Positions 55,925 through 64,000 of a DNA stretch of 64,000 nt are shown here, piece by piece. A model generated the notes under the pieces. The model ran no database searches. It saw only the letters and a list, made by a program, of their open reading frames with translations, and was not told the DNA's origin. Position numbers and translations under genes: made by a program. Source of the stretch: Microbacterium sp. UFMG61 (GTDB lineage Bacteria > Actinomycetota > Actinomycetes > Actinomycetales > Microbacteriaceae); contig NZ_JACAFP010000006.1 in assembly GCF_015354505.1 (NCBI RefSeq), positions 1 to 64,000 on the forward strand, in the 5' to 3' direction. The first letter of the stretch is position 1, and every line of letters begins with the position of its first letter.

Positions 55925-57478
55925 ATGCCTGCGACCCAGCAGTCCTTGGCCGCCGAGTTGAAAGAGCGACGTACCGCAGCCGCCCAGGGAGGCCCCGAGG
56001 CCTCTCGGCAGCGGCATCTGGCGAGGGGAAAACTCCTTCCCCGTGATCGTGTATCGCGTCTGCTGGACGAGGGGAGTCCTTTCCTCGAGGTCGCTCCGCT
56101 CGCGGCCGACGGTCTCTATGACGGTGATGCGCCGGCCGCGGGAGTCATCGCCGGAATCGGGCTCGTGCACGGACGCCATGTCATGGTCGTCTGCAACGAC
56201 GCGACCGTGAAGGGCGGCACCTATTACCCGCTCACGGTGAAGAAGCACCTTCGTGCACAGGAGATCGCGCTCGAGAACCGTCTTCCCTGCCTGTACCTCG
56301 TCGACTCCGGCGGGGCTTTTCTTCCTCGACAGGACGAGGTGTTCCCGGATCGCGAGCATTTCGGTCGCATCTTCTTCAACCAGGCCCGCATGTCGGCGCA
56401 GGGCATTCCGCAGCTCGCTGCTGTTCTCGGCTCCTGCACGGCAGGAGGCGCCTATGTTCCGGCCATGAGCGACGAGACCGTCATCGTGCGCGGTCAGGGG
56501 ACGATCTTCCTGGGCGGCCCGCCGCTCGTCAAGGCGGCGATCGGCGAGGTCGTCTCTGCGGAAGAACTGGGCGGCGGCGAGCTGCACGCACGACGAAGCG
56601 GAGTCGTCGATCACCTGGCCGAGGACGACGAGCACGCACTCGAGATCCTGCGCGACATCGTCGCCATGCTTCCGCAGCCACCGGCACCCGCGTGGGAGGT
56701 GCACGATACCCGGGCACCGTCGACCGCGGGGTCGCTCTATGACGTTGTTCCGGTCGACGTCAACGCGTCGTACGACGTGCATGAGGTCATCGAACGCCTG
56801 ATCGACGGGGGCTCACTCCGTGAGTTCAAAGCGGAGTACGGAACGACGCTGGTGACGGCATTCGCTCGGCTGCACGGGCATCCTGTCGGCATCGTCGCGA
56901 ACAACGGAGTGCTGTTCGGCGAGTCCGCCCTGAAGGGGGCGCACTTCATCGAACTGTGCGATCAGCGCGGCATCCCGCTGGTCTTCCTGCAGAACATCAG
57001 TGGTTTCATGGTCGGCACCGAAGCGGAGGCTGGCGGGATCGCGAAAGACGGGGCGAAGATGGTCACGGCGGTCGCGAGCACGCGGGTCCCGAAGTTCACC
57101 GTCATCATCGGCGGTTCGTTCGGTGCCGGGAACTACTCGATGTGCGGTCGAGCCTATGCGCCTCGGTTCCTGTGGACGTGGCCCGCGAGTCGCATCTCCG
57201 TGATGGGTGGCGCGCAGGCGGCATCCGTGCTCGCCACGGTCAAGGAAGACCAATTGTCGGCTCGGGGCGACACATGGGAGCCCGAAGAGCGCCGCGCGTT
57301 CGAAGATCCGATCCGGGCCCAGTACGACGCGCAGGGTGAGCCGTATTACGCCACTGCTCGGCTCTGGGACGACGGGATCATCGATCCCGACGACACCCGC
57401 GACCTGCTGGGCCTCGCTCTCGATGTTGCTGCCAGGACGCCCCTGCCCGAGCCGCGCTTCGGCCTGTTCAGGATGTGA
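55925..57478 (+). CDS. accD1: Acyl-CoA carboxylase beta subunit (methylcrotonyl-CoA type)
   Basis: A 517-aa carboxyltransferase. [51 protein letters not shown] and [24 protein letters not shown] belong to the methylcrotonyl-CoA carboxylase type rather than the propionyl type. It transfers CO2 from biotin to 3-methylcrotonyl-CoA in leucine breakdown. GGAGG lies 8 nt before ATG 55925. The TetR operators sit 63-107 nt upstream. The alpha subunit gene follows after 7 nt. Confidence 0.92.
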   Translation: MPATQQSLAAELKERRTAAAQGGPEASRQRHLARGKLLPRDRVSRLLDEGSPFLEVAPLAADGLYDGDAPAAGVIAGIGLVHGRHVMVVCNDATVKGGTYYPLTVKKHLRAQEIALENRLPCLYLVDSGGAFLPRQDEVFPDREHFGRIFFNQARMSAQGIPQLAAVLGSCTAGGAYVPAMSDETVIVRGQGTIFLGGPPLVKAAIGEVVSAEELGGGELHARRSGVVDHLAEDDEHALEILRDIVAMLPQPPAPAWEVHDTRAPSTAGSLYDVVPVDVNASYDVHEVIERLIDGGSLREFKAEYGTTLVTAFARLHGHPVGIVANNGVLFGESALKGAHFIELCDQRGIPLVFLQNISGFMVGTEAEAGGIAKDGAKMVTAVASTRVPKFTVIIGGSFGAGNYSMCGRAYAPRFLWTWPASRISVMGGAQAASVLATVKEDQLSARGDTWEPEERRAFEDPIRAQYDAQGEPYYATARLWDDGIIDPDDTRDLLGLALDVAARTPLPEPRFGLFRM

Positions 57479-57485
57479 GACGGAT

Positions 57486-59405
57486 ATGACGAGCATCATC
57501 ACCGCCGCGGCCCCGCACGGATTCGACACCATCCTCGTGGCCAACCGGGGAGAGATCGCACGGCGCATCATCCGGACTCTCCGCGGTCGCGGTATCCGCA
57601 GCGTCGCGGTGTTCAGCGACGCCGATGCCACGGCGCCGCACGTGACGGAGGCCGACGTCGCGGTGCGTCTCGGTCCGGCACCCGCTTCGGAGTCGTACCT
57701 CGACATCGACGCGGTGATCGGCGCTGCGCGCGCCAGCGGTGCGCAGGCGATCCACCCGGGCTACGGATTCCTCTCCGAGAGCGTGGGACTCGCCGAGGCC
57801 TGTGCGGAGAGTGGCATCGCCTTCATCGGACCGTCGATCGGTGCTCTGCAGATCATGGGTGACAAGGCCCGGGCTCGCGACCATGTCTCTCGGTCCGGCG
57901 TTCCGGTCGTGCCGGGATTCGACGCGCGAGGACTGTCCGACGCCGAGATCGGCGAAGATGCCGAACGCACCGGGTTCCCGCTGCTGGTGAAGCCGAGTGC
58001 GGGTGGCGGCGGCAAGGGCATGGAGGTGGTCGACGACGAGACAGGACTGAGATCAGCGCTCGCCTCGGCGCGAAGGGTGGCATCTGGTGCTTTTGGAGAC
58101 GATGCGCTGATCCTGGAGCGACTCATCCGCCGCCCGCGACACATCGAGGTGCAGGTGTTCGGGGATGCGCACGGCACGGTGATCGCCCTCGGAGAACGTG
58201 AATGCACCTTGCAGCGGCGGCACCAGAAGGTGATCGAAGAGGCACCTTCGGCGGGCATACCGGAGGCGACACGAGCGCGCCTGCTCGACGCCGCGGTCAC
58301 TGCCGCGCGGAGCGTCGACTACGTCGGGGCGGGAACGGTCGAGTTCCTCGTCGATGCCGATCGGCAGGACGAGATCTTCTTCATCGAGATGAACACGAGG
58401 CTCCAGGTCGAGCACCCCGTCACGGAGGCGGTCACCGGCATCGACCTGGTCGCGCTGCAGGTCGACGTCGCCGCCGGCGCGGCACTGCCACCGGCGCCGA
58501 GGCTGGACGGGCATGCGGTGGAAGCCCGCATCTACGCCGAGTCGCCCGAGCGCGGGTTCATACCTTCGACCGGCCATGTGCTTCTGTTCGACGCTCCGCG
58601 GGGCGTGCGCGTGGATGCGGCCGTGGAGACCGGTTCGGAGGTCACGGGGTTCTACGATCCGATGATCGCGAAGGTGGTGGCACATGCGGCCGACCGCTGC
58701 ACTGCGCTCCGCCTGCTGGACGAGGCGCTGAGCCGCACGACCGTGCTCGGCGTCGATACGAACATCGATTTCCTTCGGCAGCTCTGTCAGGACGAACGCG
58801 TCGTGTCAGGAGATCTGGACACCGGACTCATCGAGTCGCTTCTACCGATTCGGCGTCGACCGCCCACGCCGACCATGCTCACGGCAGCCGCCGCGCATGT
58901 CACTGCCCGAACGCGCGACTCCGAGCTCGGGAGACGAGCCGGCCGGGTCTGGCAACGACTCGTCGACGACAGAGCGGTCGATCATGTCTTCGAGACGGAC
59001 GACGAAGAGGTGTTCGTCGCCTCGACCGGAGCATCGCACCATGTCACCGCGGTCGCCTCGGACTCGGACGGCGCCGTGTGGGTCGCGGAAGACGGACGCA
59101 CCATGCGTCTGCGGCCGCTCGACCGGAGACAGCGGATGCTGCGGCGTCTCGCGGCACAGGACGCTCGCACCACGGCATCCGGCCCCGACGCCCGAGCGCC
59201 CATGCCGGGGAGCGTCGTCGCAGTCCATGTCGTGGAAGGCGCATCGGTGATCGCCGGCACGCCGATCGTCTCGATCGAGGCGATGAAGATGGAGCATCCC
59301 GTCGTGGCCCCCCACGACGGGACGGTGAGATTGCTGGTCGCCGAAGGCGAACAGGTGCGACGCGACCAGGTGGTCGCGCGCGTGACTGACGAGGAGGACC
59401 GATGA
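57486..59405 (+). CDS. accA1: Acyl-CoA carboxylase biotinylated alpha subunit
   Basis: A 639-aa protein. It opens with the biotin carboxylase domain: ILVANRGEIARRIIRTL, HPGYGFLSES, KPSAGGGGKGMEVV (ATP grasp) and FIEMNTRLQVEHPVTE. A linker (about 450-560) follows, then the biotin carboxyl-carrier domain with the biotinylated Lys in EAMKMEH near residue 600. It loads CO2 onto biotin for the beta subunit upstream. Its stop overlaps the ATG of the dehydrogenase gene. Confidence 0.93.
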   Translation: MTSIITAAAPHGFDTILVANRGEIARRIIRTLRGRGIRSVAVFSDADATAPHVTEADVAVRLGPAPASESYLDIDAVIGAARASGAQAIHPGYGFLSESVGLAEACAESGIAFIGPSIGALQIMGDKARARDHVSRSGVPVVPGFDARGLSDAEIGEDAERTGFPLLVKPSAGGGGKGMEVVDDETGLRSALASARRVASGAFGDDALILERLIRRPRHIEVQVFGDAHGTVIALGERECTLQRRHQKVIEEAPSAGIPEATRARLLDAAVTAARSVDYVGAGTVEFLVDADRQDEIFFIEMNTRLQVEHPVTEAVTGIDLVALQVDVAAGAALPPAPRLDGHAVEARIYAESPERGFIPSTGHVLLFDAPRGVRVDAAVETGSEVTGFYDPMIAKVVAHAADRCTALRLLDEALSRTTVLGVDTNIDFLRQLCQDERVVSGDLDTGLIESLLPIRRRPPTPTMLTAAAAHVTARTRDSELGRRAGRVWQRLVDDRAVDHVFETDDEEVFVASTGASHHVTAVASDSDGAVWVAEDGRTMRLRPLDRRQRMLRRLAAQDARTTASGPDARAPMPGSVVAVHVVEGASVIAGTPIVSIEAMKMEHPVVAPHDGTVRLLVAEGEQVRRDQVVARVTDEEDR

Positions 59406-60553
59406 TGTTCCAGCTGACGGATGAGGAGCGCGACCTCGCCGGGATGGTCCGCGAGTTCGCGGACACGGTCGTGGCCCCTCAGGCCTATGAGGCGGACCGG
59501 ACGCACACGCTCTCGATGGATGTCGTCGCGCAGATGGGCGATCTCGGGCTCTTCGGTCTGCCGTTCCCCGAGGAGTACGGCGGCCAGGGCGGTGACTACA
59601 TGGCGCTGGGGATCGCGATCGAAGCGCTCGGTCGCGTCGACCAGTCCATCGCCATCACGCTCGAGGCGGGTGTGAGTCTCGGCGCGATGCCGGTGTTCCG
59701 TTTCGGAACGGAGGCGCAGAAGAGCGAGCTGCTGCCCGACCTCCTCGCCGGACGAGCCCTCGCGGGTTTCGGTCTGACGGAACCCGAGGCGGGCAGCGAC
59801 GCAGGCGCCACGCGCACCACGGCCCGCCTGGACGGCGAGGACTGGGTGATCGACGGCTCGAAGCAGTTCATCACCAACTCCGGCACCCCCATCACGCGCT
59901 TCGTCACGGTCACGGCCGTCACCGGATCGATCGAGGGTCGCAAGGAGATCTCGACGATCATCGTGCCGAACGGCACTCCGGGGTTCACTGTCGATCCGCC
60001 GTACGACAAGGTCGGGTGGAACGCGTCCGACACGCATCCGCTGAGCTTCGACGGTGCCCGCGTTCCGGCGGCGAACCTGCTCGGTGAACGGGGGAGCGGC
60101 TTCCGCAACTTCCTGAGCATCCTGGACGAGGGACGCATCGCCATCGCGGCCCTCGCGACCGGTGCGGCCGAAGGATGCCTCGAGGCCGCAGTCGACTATG
60201 CGAAGTCCCGGACGATCTTCGGCAGCGCCCTGAGCACGAGGCAGAACGCGCAGTTCACCCTGGCCCGTATGCGGGCGCGCGTGCACACGGCGCGACTCGC
60301 CTGGCACCACGCGGCTCGGCTGCGCGACGGCGGTCTTCCTTTCGCCGAGCAGGCGGCGATCGCCAAGCTCGTGTCCGGAGAGGCGGCCATGGACAACGCC
60401 AGGGACGCGACGCAGATCTTCGGCGGAAACGGGTTCATGAACGAGTTCCCCGTCGCACGCCACTATCGGGACTCGAAGATCCTCGAGATCGGCGAAGGCA
60501 CGACCGAGGTGCAGTTGCTGGTGATCGCACGGGCACTCGGTCTCGCCGGGTAG
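59402..60553 (+). CDS. Acyl-CoA dehydrogenase (isovaleryl-CoA type likely)
   Basis: A 383-aa flavoprotein that oxidises acyl-CoA to enoyl-CoA. GLPFPEEYGGQGGDYMALG, AGFGLTEPEAGSDAGATRTTA and QIFGGNGFMNEFPVARHYRDSKILEI are the family signatures; the Glu in the NEFPVARHYRD-IGEGTTEVQ region is the probable base. Context between methylcrotonyl-CoA carboxylase and MaoC points to isovaleryl-CoA, in the position of M. tuberculosis fadE19. ATG 59402 overlaps the preceding stop; ATG 59405 fits the AGGAGG spacing better. Confidence 0.92.
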   Translation: MMFQLTDEERDLAGMVREFADTVVAPQAYEADRTHTLSMDVVAQMGDLGLFGLPFPEEYGGQGGDYMALGIAIEALGRVDQSIAITLEAGVSLGAMPVFRFGTEAQKSELLPDLLAGRALAGFGLTEPEAGSDAGATRTTARLDGEDWVIDGSKQFITNSGTPITRFVTVTAVTGSIEGRKEISTIIVPNGTPGFTVDPPYDKVGWNASDTHPLSFDGARVPAANLLGERGSGFRNFLSILDEGRIAIAALATGAAEGCLEAAVDYAKSRTIFGSALSTRQNAQFTLARMRARVHTARLAWHHAARLRDGGLPFAEQAAIAKLVSGEAAMDNARDATQIFGGNGFMNEFPVARHYRDSKILEIGEGTTEVQLLVIARALGLAG

Positions 60554-60556
60554 CGT
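60551..60556 (+). promoter_or_regulatory. Possible internal -10 element before maoC
   Basis: TAGCGT, whose first three bases are the stop codon of the dehydrogenase gene, lies 6 nt before the maoC-like ATG. Confidence 0.4.
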
Positions 60557-60562
60557 GGCAGC

Positions 60563-61048
60563 ATGACCGCAAGGGAGATCGTGCAGCGCGGGCTCTATTT
60601 CGAGGAGTTCGATGAGGACGCCCGCTATCTGCACAGGCCGGGACGCACCGCGACCGAGGCCGACAACGTCATGTTCACGACTCTGACGATGAACACCCAG
60701 GCACTGCACCTCGATGCGGCCTTCGCCGCCACGCAGGAGCCGTTCGGGACTCGCGTCATGAACTCGATGTGGACGCTCTCGACGATGGTCGGCGCCTCCG
60801 TCGCACAGCTCACCCAGGGGACTCTCGTCGCGCAGCTCGGTCTCGGCGACATCGCGTTCCCCCATCCGCTGTTCGCGGGGGACACCCTGTATACCGAGAG
60901 CACGATCGTCGAGCGACGACCCTCGACCTCGCGCCCGGGCCAGGGGATCGTGACCATCGCGCACACCGGCCGGAATCAGGAGGGGACGGTCGTCGCGACC
61001 GCCACCCGCACCGTGCTCGTGCTGTGCCGTCCCGGAGGACCCCAGTGA
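60563..61048 (+). CDS. MaoC-family dehydratase/hydratase
   Basis: A 161-aa hotdog-fold hydratase. FEEFDEDARYLHRPGRTATEADN is the start of the MaoC pattern, NTQALHLDAAFAA carries the Asn/Thr-x-x-x-x-His site, and HPLFAGDTLYTES follows. It adds water to an enoyl-CoA. The order with the CitE-like gene is the same as Rv2499c-Rv2498c in M. tuberculosis, where I recall roles in itaconate and leucine breakdown. Its stop overlaps the GTG of the lyase gene by 4 nt. Confidence 0.88.
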   Translation: MTAREIVQRGLYFEEFDEDARYLHRPGRTATEADNVMFTTLTMNTQALHLDAAFAATQEPFGTRVMNSMWTLSTMVGASVAQLTQGTLVAQLGLGDIAFPHPLFAGDTLYTESTIVERRPSTSRPGQGIVTIAHTGRNQEGTVVATATRTVLVLCRPGGPQ

Positions 61049-61851
61049 CATTCGATCTCGGACCCGCCGTGCTGTTCTGCCCCGCGGATCGCCCCGAGCG
61101 CTTCCGCGGCGCCCTCGAGAAGGCGGATGCGGTCATCCTCGATCTCGAGGATGCCGTGCTGCCGGCGGCGAAGGCGAGCGCGCGCGGGAACCTCATCGAC
61201 GCGGACATCGATCCCGACCGAGTGATCGTCCGGGTCAACTCGCCGGATACCGAGGCCTTCGTGTCGGACCTCGCCACTCTCTCTCAGACGGACTTCCGCA
61301 CCGTGATGGTCGCCAAGACGCAGAGTGCGGCCAGCCTCGATGCGTTCGACGAGCGGTTCTCGCTGATAGCGCTGTGCGAGACCGCTCTCGGGATCCACGC
61401 CGCAGACCGGATTGCCGCTCATCCACGAGTCACCGCGCTGATGTGGGGTGCGGAGGATCTGGTCGCTTCTCTCGGGGGCACGTCCAGCCGGCGCGATGAC
61501 GGCGGGTATCGGGACATCGCACGGTACGCGAGGTCACGCGTTCTTCTCGAGGCCGGAGCGCACGGCAAGCGCGCGATCGACGCGGTGCACATCGCGCTCG
61601 AAGACCTCGACGGGCTCGCCACCGAGGCCGCGGACGCTGCCGCCTCGGGGTTCGCGGCGACCGCCTGCATCCATCCGAATCAGGTCGCGGTGATCAGGGA
61701 CGCCTACGCGCCGGATATCGCCACCGTGGAATGGGCACGATCCGTGATCGCCGCCTCGGAGACGGAGCGCGGCGTCTTCCGTTTCGAGGGCCGGATGGTC
61801 GACGAGCCGGTGCTGCGTCACGCCCGATCAGTTCTCGCACGGGCACGCTGA
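61045..61851 (+). CDS. HpcH/HpaI aldolase/citrate lyase family (CitE-like, beta-hydroxyacyl-CoA lyase)
   Basis: A 268-aa TIM-barrel lyase. It opens FDLGPAVLFCPADRPERF, has the metal-binding acidic pair in DAVILDLEDAVLP and Glu in ALCETALGIHAA, and CIHPNQVAVI near the end. There are no citF or citD genes, so this is not a citrate lyase subunit. It probably cleaves a 3-hydroxyacyl-CoA such as HMG-CoA or citramalyl-CoA to acetyl-CoA and a keto acid, ending leucine degradation. GTG 61045 overlaps the MaoC stop. Confidence 0.88.
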   Translation: MTFDLGPAVLFCPADRPERFRGALEKADAVILDLEDAVLPAAKASARGNLIDADIDPDRVIVRVNSPDTEAFVSDLATLSQTDFRTVMVAKTQSAASLDAFDERFSLIALCETALGIHAADRIAAHPRVTALMWGAEDLVASLGGTSSRRDDGGYRDIARYARSRVLLEAGAHGKRAIDAVHIALEDLDGLATEAADAAASGFAATACIHPNQVAVIRDAYAPDIATVEWARSVIAASETERGVFRFEGRMVDEPVLRHARSVLARAR

Positions 61852-61897
61852 CCTCGCTCCGCTCCGCTCCGTTCAGGTCCGGTCGGAGAGCGGGTCA
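61849..61897. terminator. Weak hairpin between convergent genes
   Basis: TGACC-T-CGCTC (61849-61859) pairs with GAGCG-GGTCA (61888-61897), 10 bp with a one-base bulge and a long loop containing CTCCG repeats. It covers both stop codons. Confidence 0.35.
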
Positions 61898-62482
61898 GAG
61901 GAGGACCGTCTGGTCGAGGAGGCGGAGCATCCCCGGAGCTGCCTCGAACCGATGTGCGGATCCGTTCACGATCTGATCGCCGACTCGCGGGAGTGTGCCT
62001 CCGGACACATGATCGATCAGCGCCCGGATCACCCCTCCGTGCGCGACGACCACCACGGACTCCGCCACCGGAGTCGAGCGACGCCGAGAGTCGCGCGCGA
62101 TGGCGTCGAGGGCACGCAGAGCGCGCTCCGCGACGTCATGGAGTGTCTCCGCCCCCGGCACGGAGGCGTGCCATCCGCCGTACGTCTCCATGTACTCGGA
62201 GACGAGCATCCCCTCACCCTCGCCGAACTCGCGCTCTCTGAGGTCCGGAACGAGGATCGGTGCTCCGAGGCCCAGCTCCGCCGCGATGATCTCCGCGGTC
62301 TCGCGCGCCCGCAGCAGCGGACTGGAGTAGATCGTGTGATGCGTGGATGCGGCCAGGTTCGTGGCTGCCGACATCGCATCTGCACGACCCGTCGCGTTCA
62401 AGGGGATGTCGGTCGATCCCTGGATGCGACGGTCGAGGTTCCAGTCGGTCTGTCCGTGTCGTACGAGGGTGAGCAGGGTCAT
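61895..62482 (-). CDS. Histidine phosphatase family protein (phosphoglycerate mutase-like)
   Basis: A 195-aa enzyme with the catalytic LVRHGQTDWN at residues 6-15, YSSPLLRARETAEIIA, the acid donor region LREREFGEGEGM and the second His in VVVAHGGVIRALID. It is a phosphatase or mutase of unknown substrate. ATG 62482 overlaps the sirtuin stop by 4 nt, so both are in one transcript read towards the leucine locus. Confidence 0.9.
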   Translation of the reverse strand: MTLLTLVRHGQTDWNLDRRIQGSTDIPLNATGRADAMSAATNLAASTHHTIYSSPLLRARETAEIIAAELGLGAPILVPDLREREFGEGEGMLVSEYMETYGGWHASVPGAETLHDVAERALRALDAIARDSRRRSTPVAESVVVVAHGGVIRALIDHVSGGTLPRVGDQIVNGSAHRFEAAPGMLRLLDQTVLL

Positions 62483-63318
62483 TCGAGAAGCTCCTGGATC
62501 GCGGGGAGCACGTCGCTGGTGCCCGCGGCGATGGTGACATCGGCCCAGACATCCGCTCGCGTCGGCTCGCGGTTGACGATGATGAGGGGAATGCGGCGAC
62601 GTCGCGCACGCTCGACCAGGCGCACCCCGGAGTTCACGACGAGCGAGGAGCCGGCGACGATGAGGGCGTCGCTCGAACGCAGCAACGACTCCGCCGCGCG
62701 GAAGCGGTCCTGCGGGACGTACTCGCCGAAGAAGACGACGTCGGGCTTCAGCATCCCATCGCACACGGTGCAGGTGGGCACCACGAAACCGGCGGTGCTC
62801 TCGGGCCGGACATCGCCGTCGGGGTTGAGCGCGACGTTCTCGGGAACAGAGATCCACGGGTTCAGCTCTTCGATCTGCACAGCGATGTCGCGACGATCGA
62901 ACACCTGACCGCAGCGCAGGCAGAGTACGCGGCGCATGGTCCCATGGACCTCTATCACATGCGAGCTGCCGGCCCGCAGATGCAGGCCGTCGACGTTCTG
63001 CGTGATCACGCCGGTCACGTGCCCGGACGACTCCATCTCTGCGAGCGCGATGTGTCCGCGATTGGGAGTCGCCTGAGCGAAGGCACGCCAGCCGAGATGT
63101 CCGCCGACCCAATAGCGTCGCCGTGAGGCGTCGTCACCGAGGTAGCGCTGGATCGTCATGGGATCCGAGCGGGTCCGTGCACCCTCGCCACGGTACGCGG
63201 GAATGCCCGAGTCGGTGGAGATGCCGGCCCCGGTGAGGAGGGCGATGCGGCGACCCTGCAGGAGTTCGGCAGCGCGAGCGACGGCGGCCGACGACTCGAC
63301 CGGACTCGATGCGCTCAC
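62479..63318 (-). CDS. Sir2-family NAD-dependent protein deacylase
   Basis: A 279-aa sirtuin. GAGISTDSGIPAYRG binds NAD, TQNVDGLHLRAG and EVHGTMRRV carry the catalytic residues, and two Cys pairs (CLRC and CTVC) hold zinc. GSSLVVNSG and IIVNREPT complete the Rossmann part. It removes acyl groups from lysines. GTG 63318 has GGAGGAGG upstream, and TAGACT (63335-63340) gives a leadered promoter. The histidine phosphatase gene follows with a 4-nt overlap. Confidence 0.92.
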   Translation of the reverse strand: MSASSPVESSAAVARAAELLQGRRIALLTGAGISTDSGIPAYRGEGARTRSDPMTIQRYLGDDASRRRYWVGGHLGWRAFAQATPNRGHIALAEMESSGHVTGVITQNVDGLHLRAGSSHVIEVHGTMRRVLCLRCGQVFDRRDIAVQIEELNPWISVPENVALNPDGDVRPESTAGFVVPTCTVCDGMLKPDVVFFGEYVPQDRFRAAESLLRSSDALIVAGSSLVVNSGVRLVERARRRRIPLIIVNREPTRADVWADVTIAAGTSDVLPAIQELLE

Positions 63319-63334
63319 AAGACCTCCTCCTGCG

Positions 63335-63340
63335 AGTCTA
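63335..63340 (-). promoter_or_regulatory. -10 element of the sirtuin gene
   Basis: TAGACT on the minus strand, 16 nt before the GTG and just upstream of the GGAGGAGG ribosome site. Confidence 0.45.
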
Positions 63341-63413
63341 CGGCGTGCAGAGCAGCCCGCGCTCCGCCGGGCCCCGCAGCGTGGGCGACGCGGGCGATGG
63401 CAGACTGGGGCGC

Positions 63414-64000
63414 GTGGAACTGCTGCGCGTGACGAATCCGGACGATCGACGACTCGACGACTATCGAGCGCTGACCGACACGGCGCTCCGCACGGTGAAG
63501 GACCCGGCCGGAGGGCTGTACATCGCCGAATCGACGAAGGTGATCGCGCGCGCGGTCGCGGCGGGGCATCGCCCGCGCTCGGTCCTCGTGCAGGAGCGCC
63601 GCATCGAGGACATCGACGCGATCGTGGGTGATCTCGATGTGCCGGTGTACGTGGTCCCTGACGAGGTCGCCGAAGCGGTCACGGGTTTCGCCGTGCACCG
63701 CGGCACGATCGCATCGATGCACCGCCCAGAGCTCCCGAGCGTGCGCGAAGTGATCGACGGAGCGACGCTCGTGATGATCCTGGAGAACGTCGGCGATCAC
63801 ACGAATGTCGGCGCGGCCTTCCGCGCAGCCGCCGGTCTCGGAGCGGACGCGGTGCTCGTGTCGCCAGGGGGAGCGGACCCTCTCTACCGACGCAGCGTCC
63901 GCGTGAGCATGGGAACGGTCTTCCAGGTGCCGTGGACCCGCATCCTGGACTGGGAATCGGCGGTCTCAGACCTCCACGCGGCCCACTTCGACATCGCGGC
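63414..64000 (+). CDS. TrmH/SpoU-family RNA methyltransferase, N-terminal part (3' end outside window)
   Basis: The first 195 codons are present without a stop. The N-terminal substrate-binding domain (GGLYIAESTKVIARAVAAGH, SVLVQERRI, FAVHRGTIASMHRPELP) is followed by the SPOUT motifs LVMILENVGDHTNVGAAFRAA and LGADAVLVSPGGADPLYRRSVRVSMG. These bind S-adenosylmethionine and RNA. It 2'-O-methylates a tRNA or rRNA; which one is not clear. The start GTG 63414 has CAGACT, a weak -10, 7 nt upstream. Confidence 0.9.
   Translation, partial: MELLRVTNPDDRRLDDYRALTDTALRTVKDPAGGLYIAESTKVIARAVAAGHRPRSVLVQERRIEDIDAIVGDLDVPVYVVPDEVAEAVTGFAVHRGTIASMHRPELPSVREVIDGATLVMILENVGDHTNVGAAFRAAAGLGADAVLVSPGGADPLYRRSVRVSMGTVFQVPWTRILDWESAVSDLHAAHFDIA

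Noticed and set aside
61045..61851. Calling the lyase a citrate lyase beta subunit
   Set aside because: No alpha or gamma subunit, no ligase and no citrate transporter are nearby; the leucine-pathway context fits better.
61855..61873. CTCCG repeated three times, as a possible tandem repeat locus
   Set aside because: Only about 15 nt in a short GC-rich gap; it is better explained as the loop of a weak terminator between convergent genes.

Overview
This 64-kb window is high-GC, gene-dense DNA from an actinobacterium, most likely a Microbacterium or a close relative in the Microbacteriaceae. The evidence is the strong codon bias, the many GTG starts, the ClpS/DUF2017 block, the NAD-dependent ligase next to mnmA, the GlgE pathway, a gatCAB operon and several small proteins I associate with that family. 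Most of the window reads as conserved chromosome. The only clear mobile DNA is the 3' end of an IS481-type transposase at the left edge.

Layout: (1) 1-303 transposase end, abutting an AI-2E family transporter (300-1361, minus). (2) 1543-4436 a composite membrane/lipoprotein and a thioredoxin-TPR protein. (3) 4452-10866 (minus) glgX-glgE-glgB, alpha-glucan metabolism. (4) 10961-16083 cysteine desulfurase, mnmA (tRNA 2-thiolation), ligA and a small PH-like protein. (5) 16236-19831 (minus) a DEAD-box helicase and an acyl-CoA ligase. (6) 19900-24531 gatCAB (Glu/Asp-tRNA amidotransferase) and dinB. (7) 24569-29332 a GerW-like protein with a P-loop kinase, the zincin-clpS-DUF2017 operon, a LysE exporter and a CopB-type ATPase under a CsoR-like operator. 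(8) 29451-31943 tRNA-His, orn, tRNA-Arg, a small orphan protein, an SSB paralogue and a lipoprotein. (9) 32052-35882 ettA, two acyl-CoA thioesterases and an unknown protein. (10) 35891-41691 (minus) pepN, mscS, a truncated haemoglobin and a flavoprotein dehydrogenase. (11) 41813-46681 ferrochelatase, an RpiB-like isomerase, a Nei/Fpg glycosylase, a PaiB-like protein and an amidohydrolase. (12) 46747-51566 dps, a gamma carbonic anhydrase, a CAT-anticodon tRNA, an AraC regulator, an exonuclease, an alpha/beta hydrolase and an Lrp regulator. (13) 51736-61851 a branched-chain amino acid / leucine degradation locus: bkd E1alpha-E1beta-E2, then a TetR regulator divergent from carboxylase beta and alpha subunits, acyl-CoA dehydrogenase, MaoC hydratase and CitE-type lyase. 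(14) 61895-64000 histidine phosphatase, sirtuin and the start of an RNA methyltransferase.

The 2-oxoacid dehydrogenase would feed branched acyl-CoAs to the dehydrogenase, carboxylase, hydratase and lyase next door. The same gene set lies together in Mycobacterium tuberculosis. The glg genes fit polymerisation and branching of glucan from maltose-1-phosphate.

A recurrent sequence-level feature is a TANNNT -10 hexamer placed exactly 6 nt before the start codon in at least sixteen genes, usually without a Shine-Dalgarno. I read these as leaderless transcripts and used the spacing to decide several starts. No CRISPR array, rRNA, prophage or plasmid functions were seen, and no gap between genes exceeds about 205 bases.
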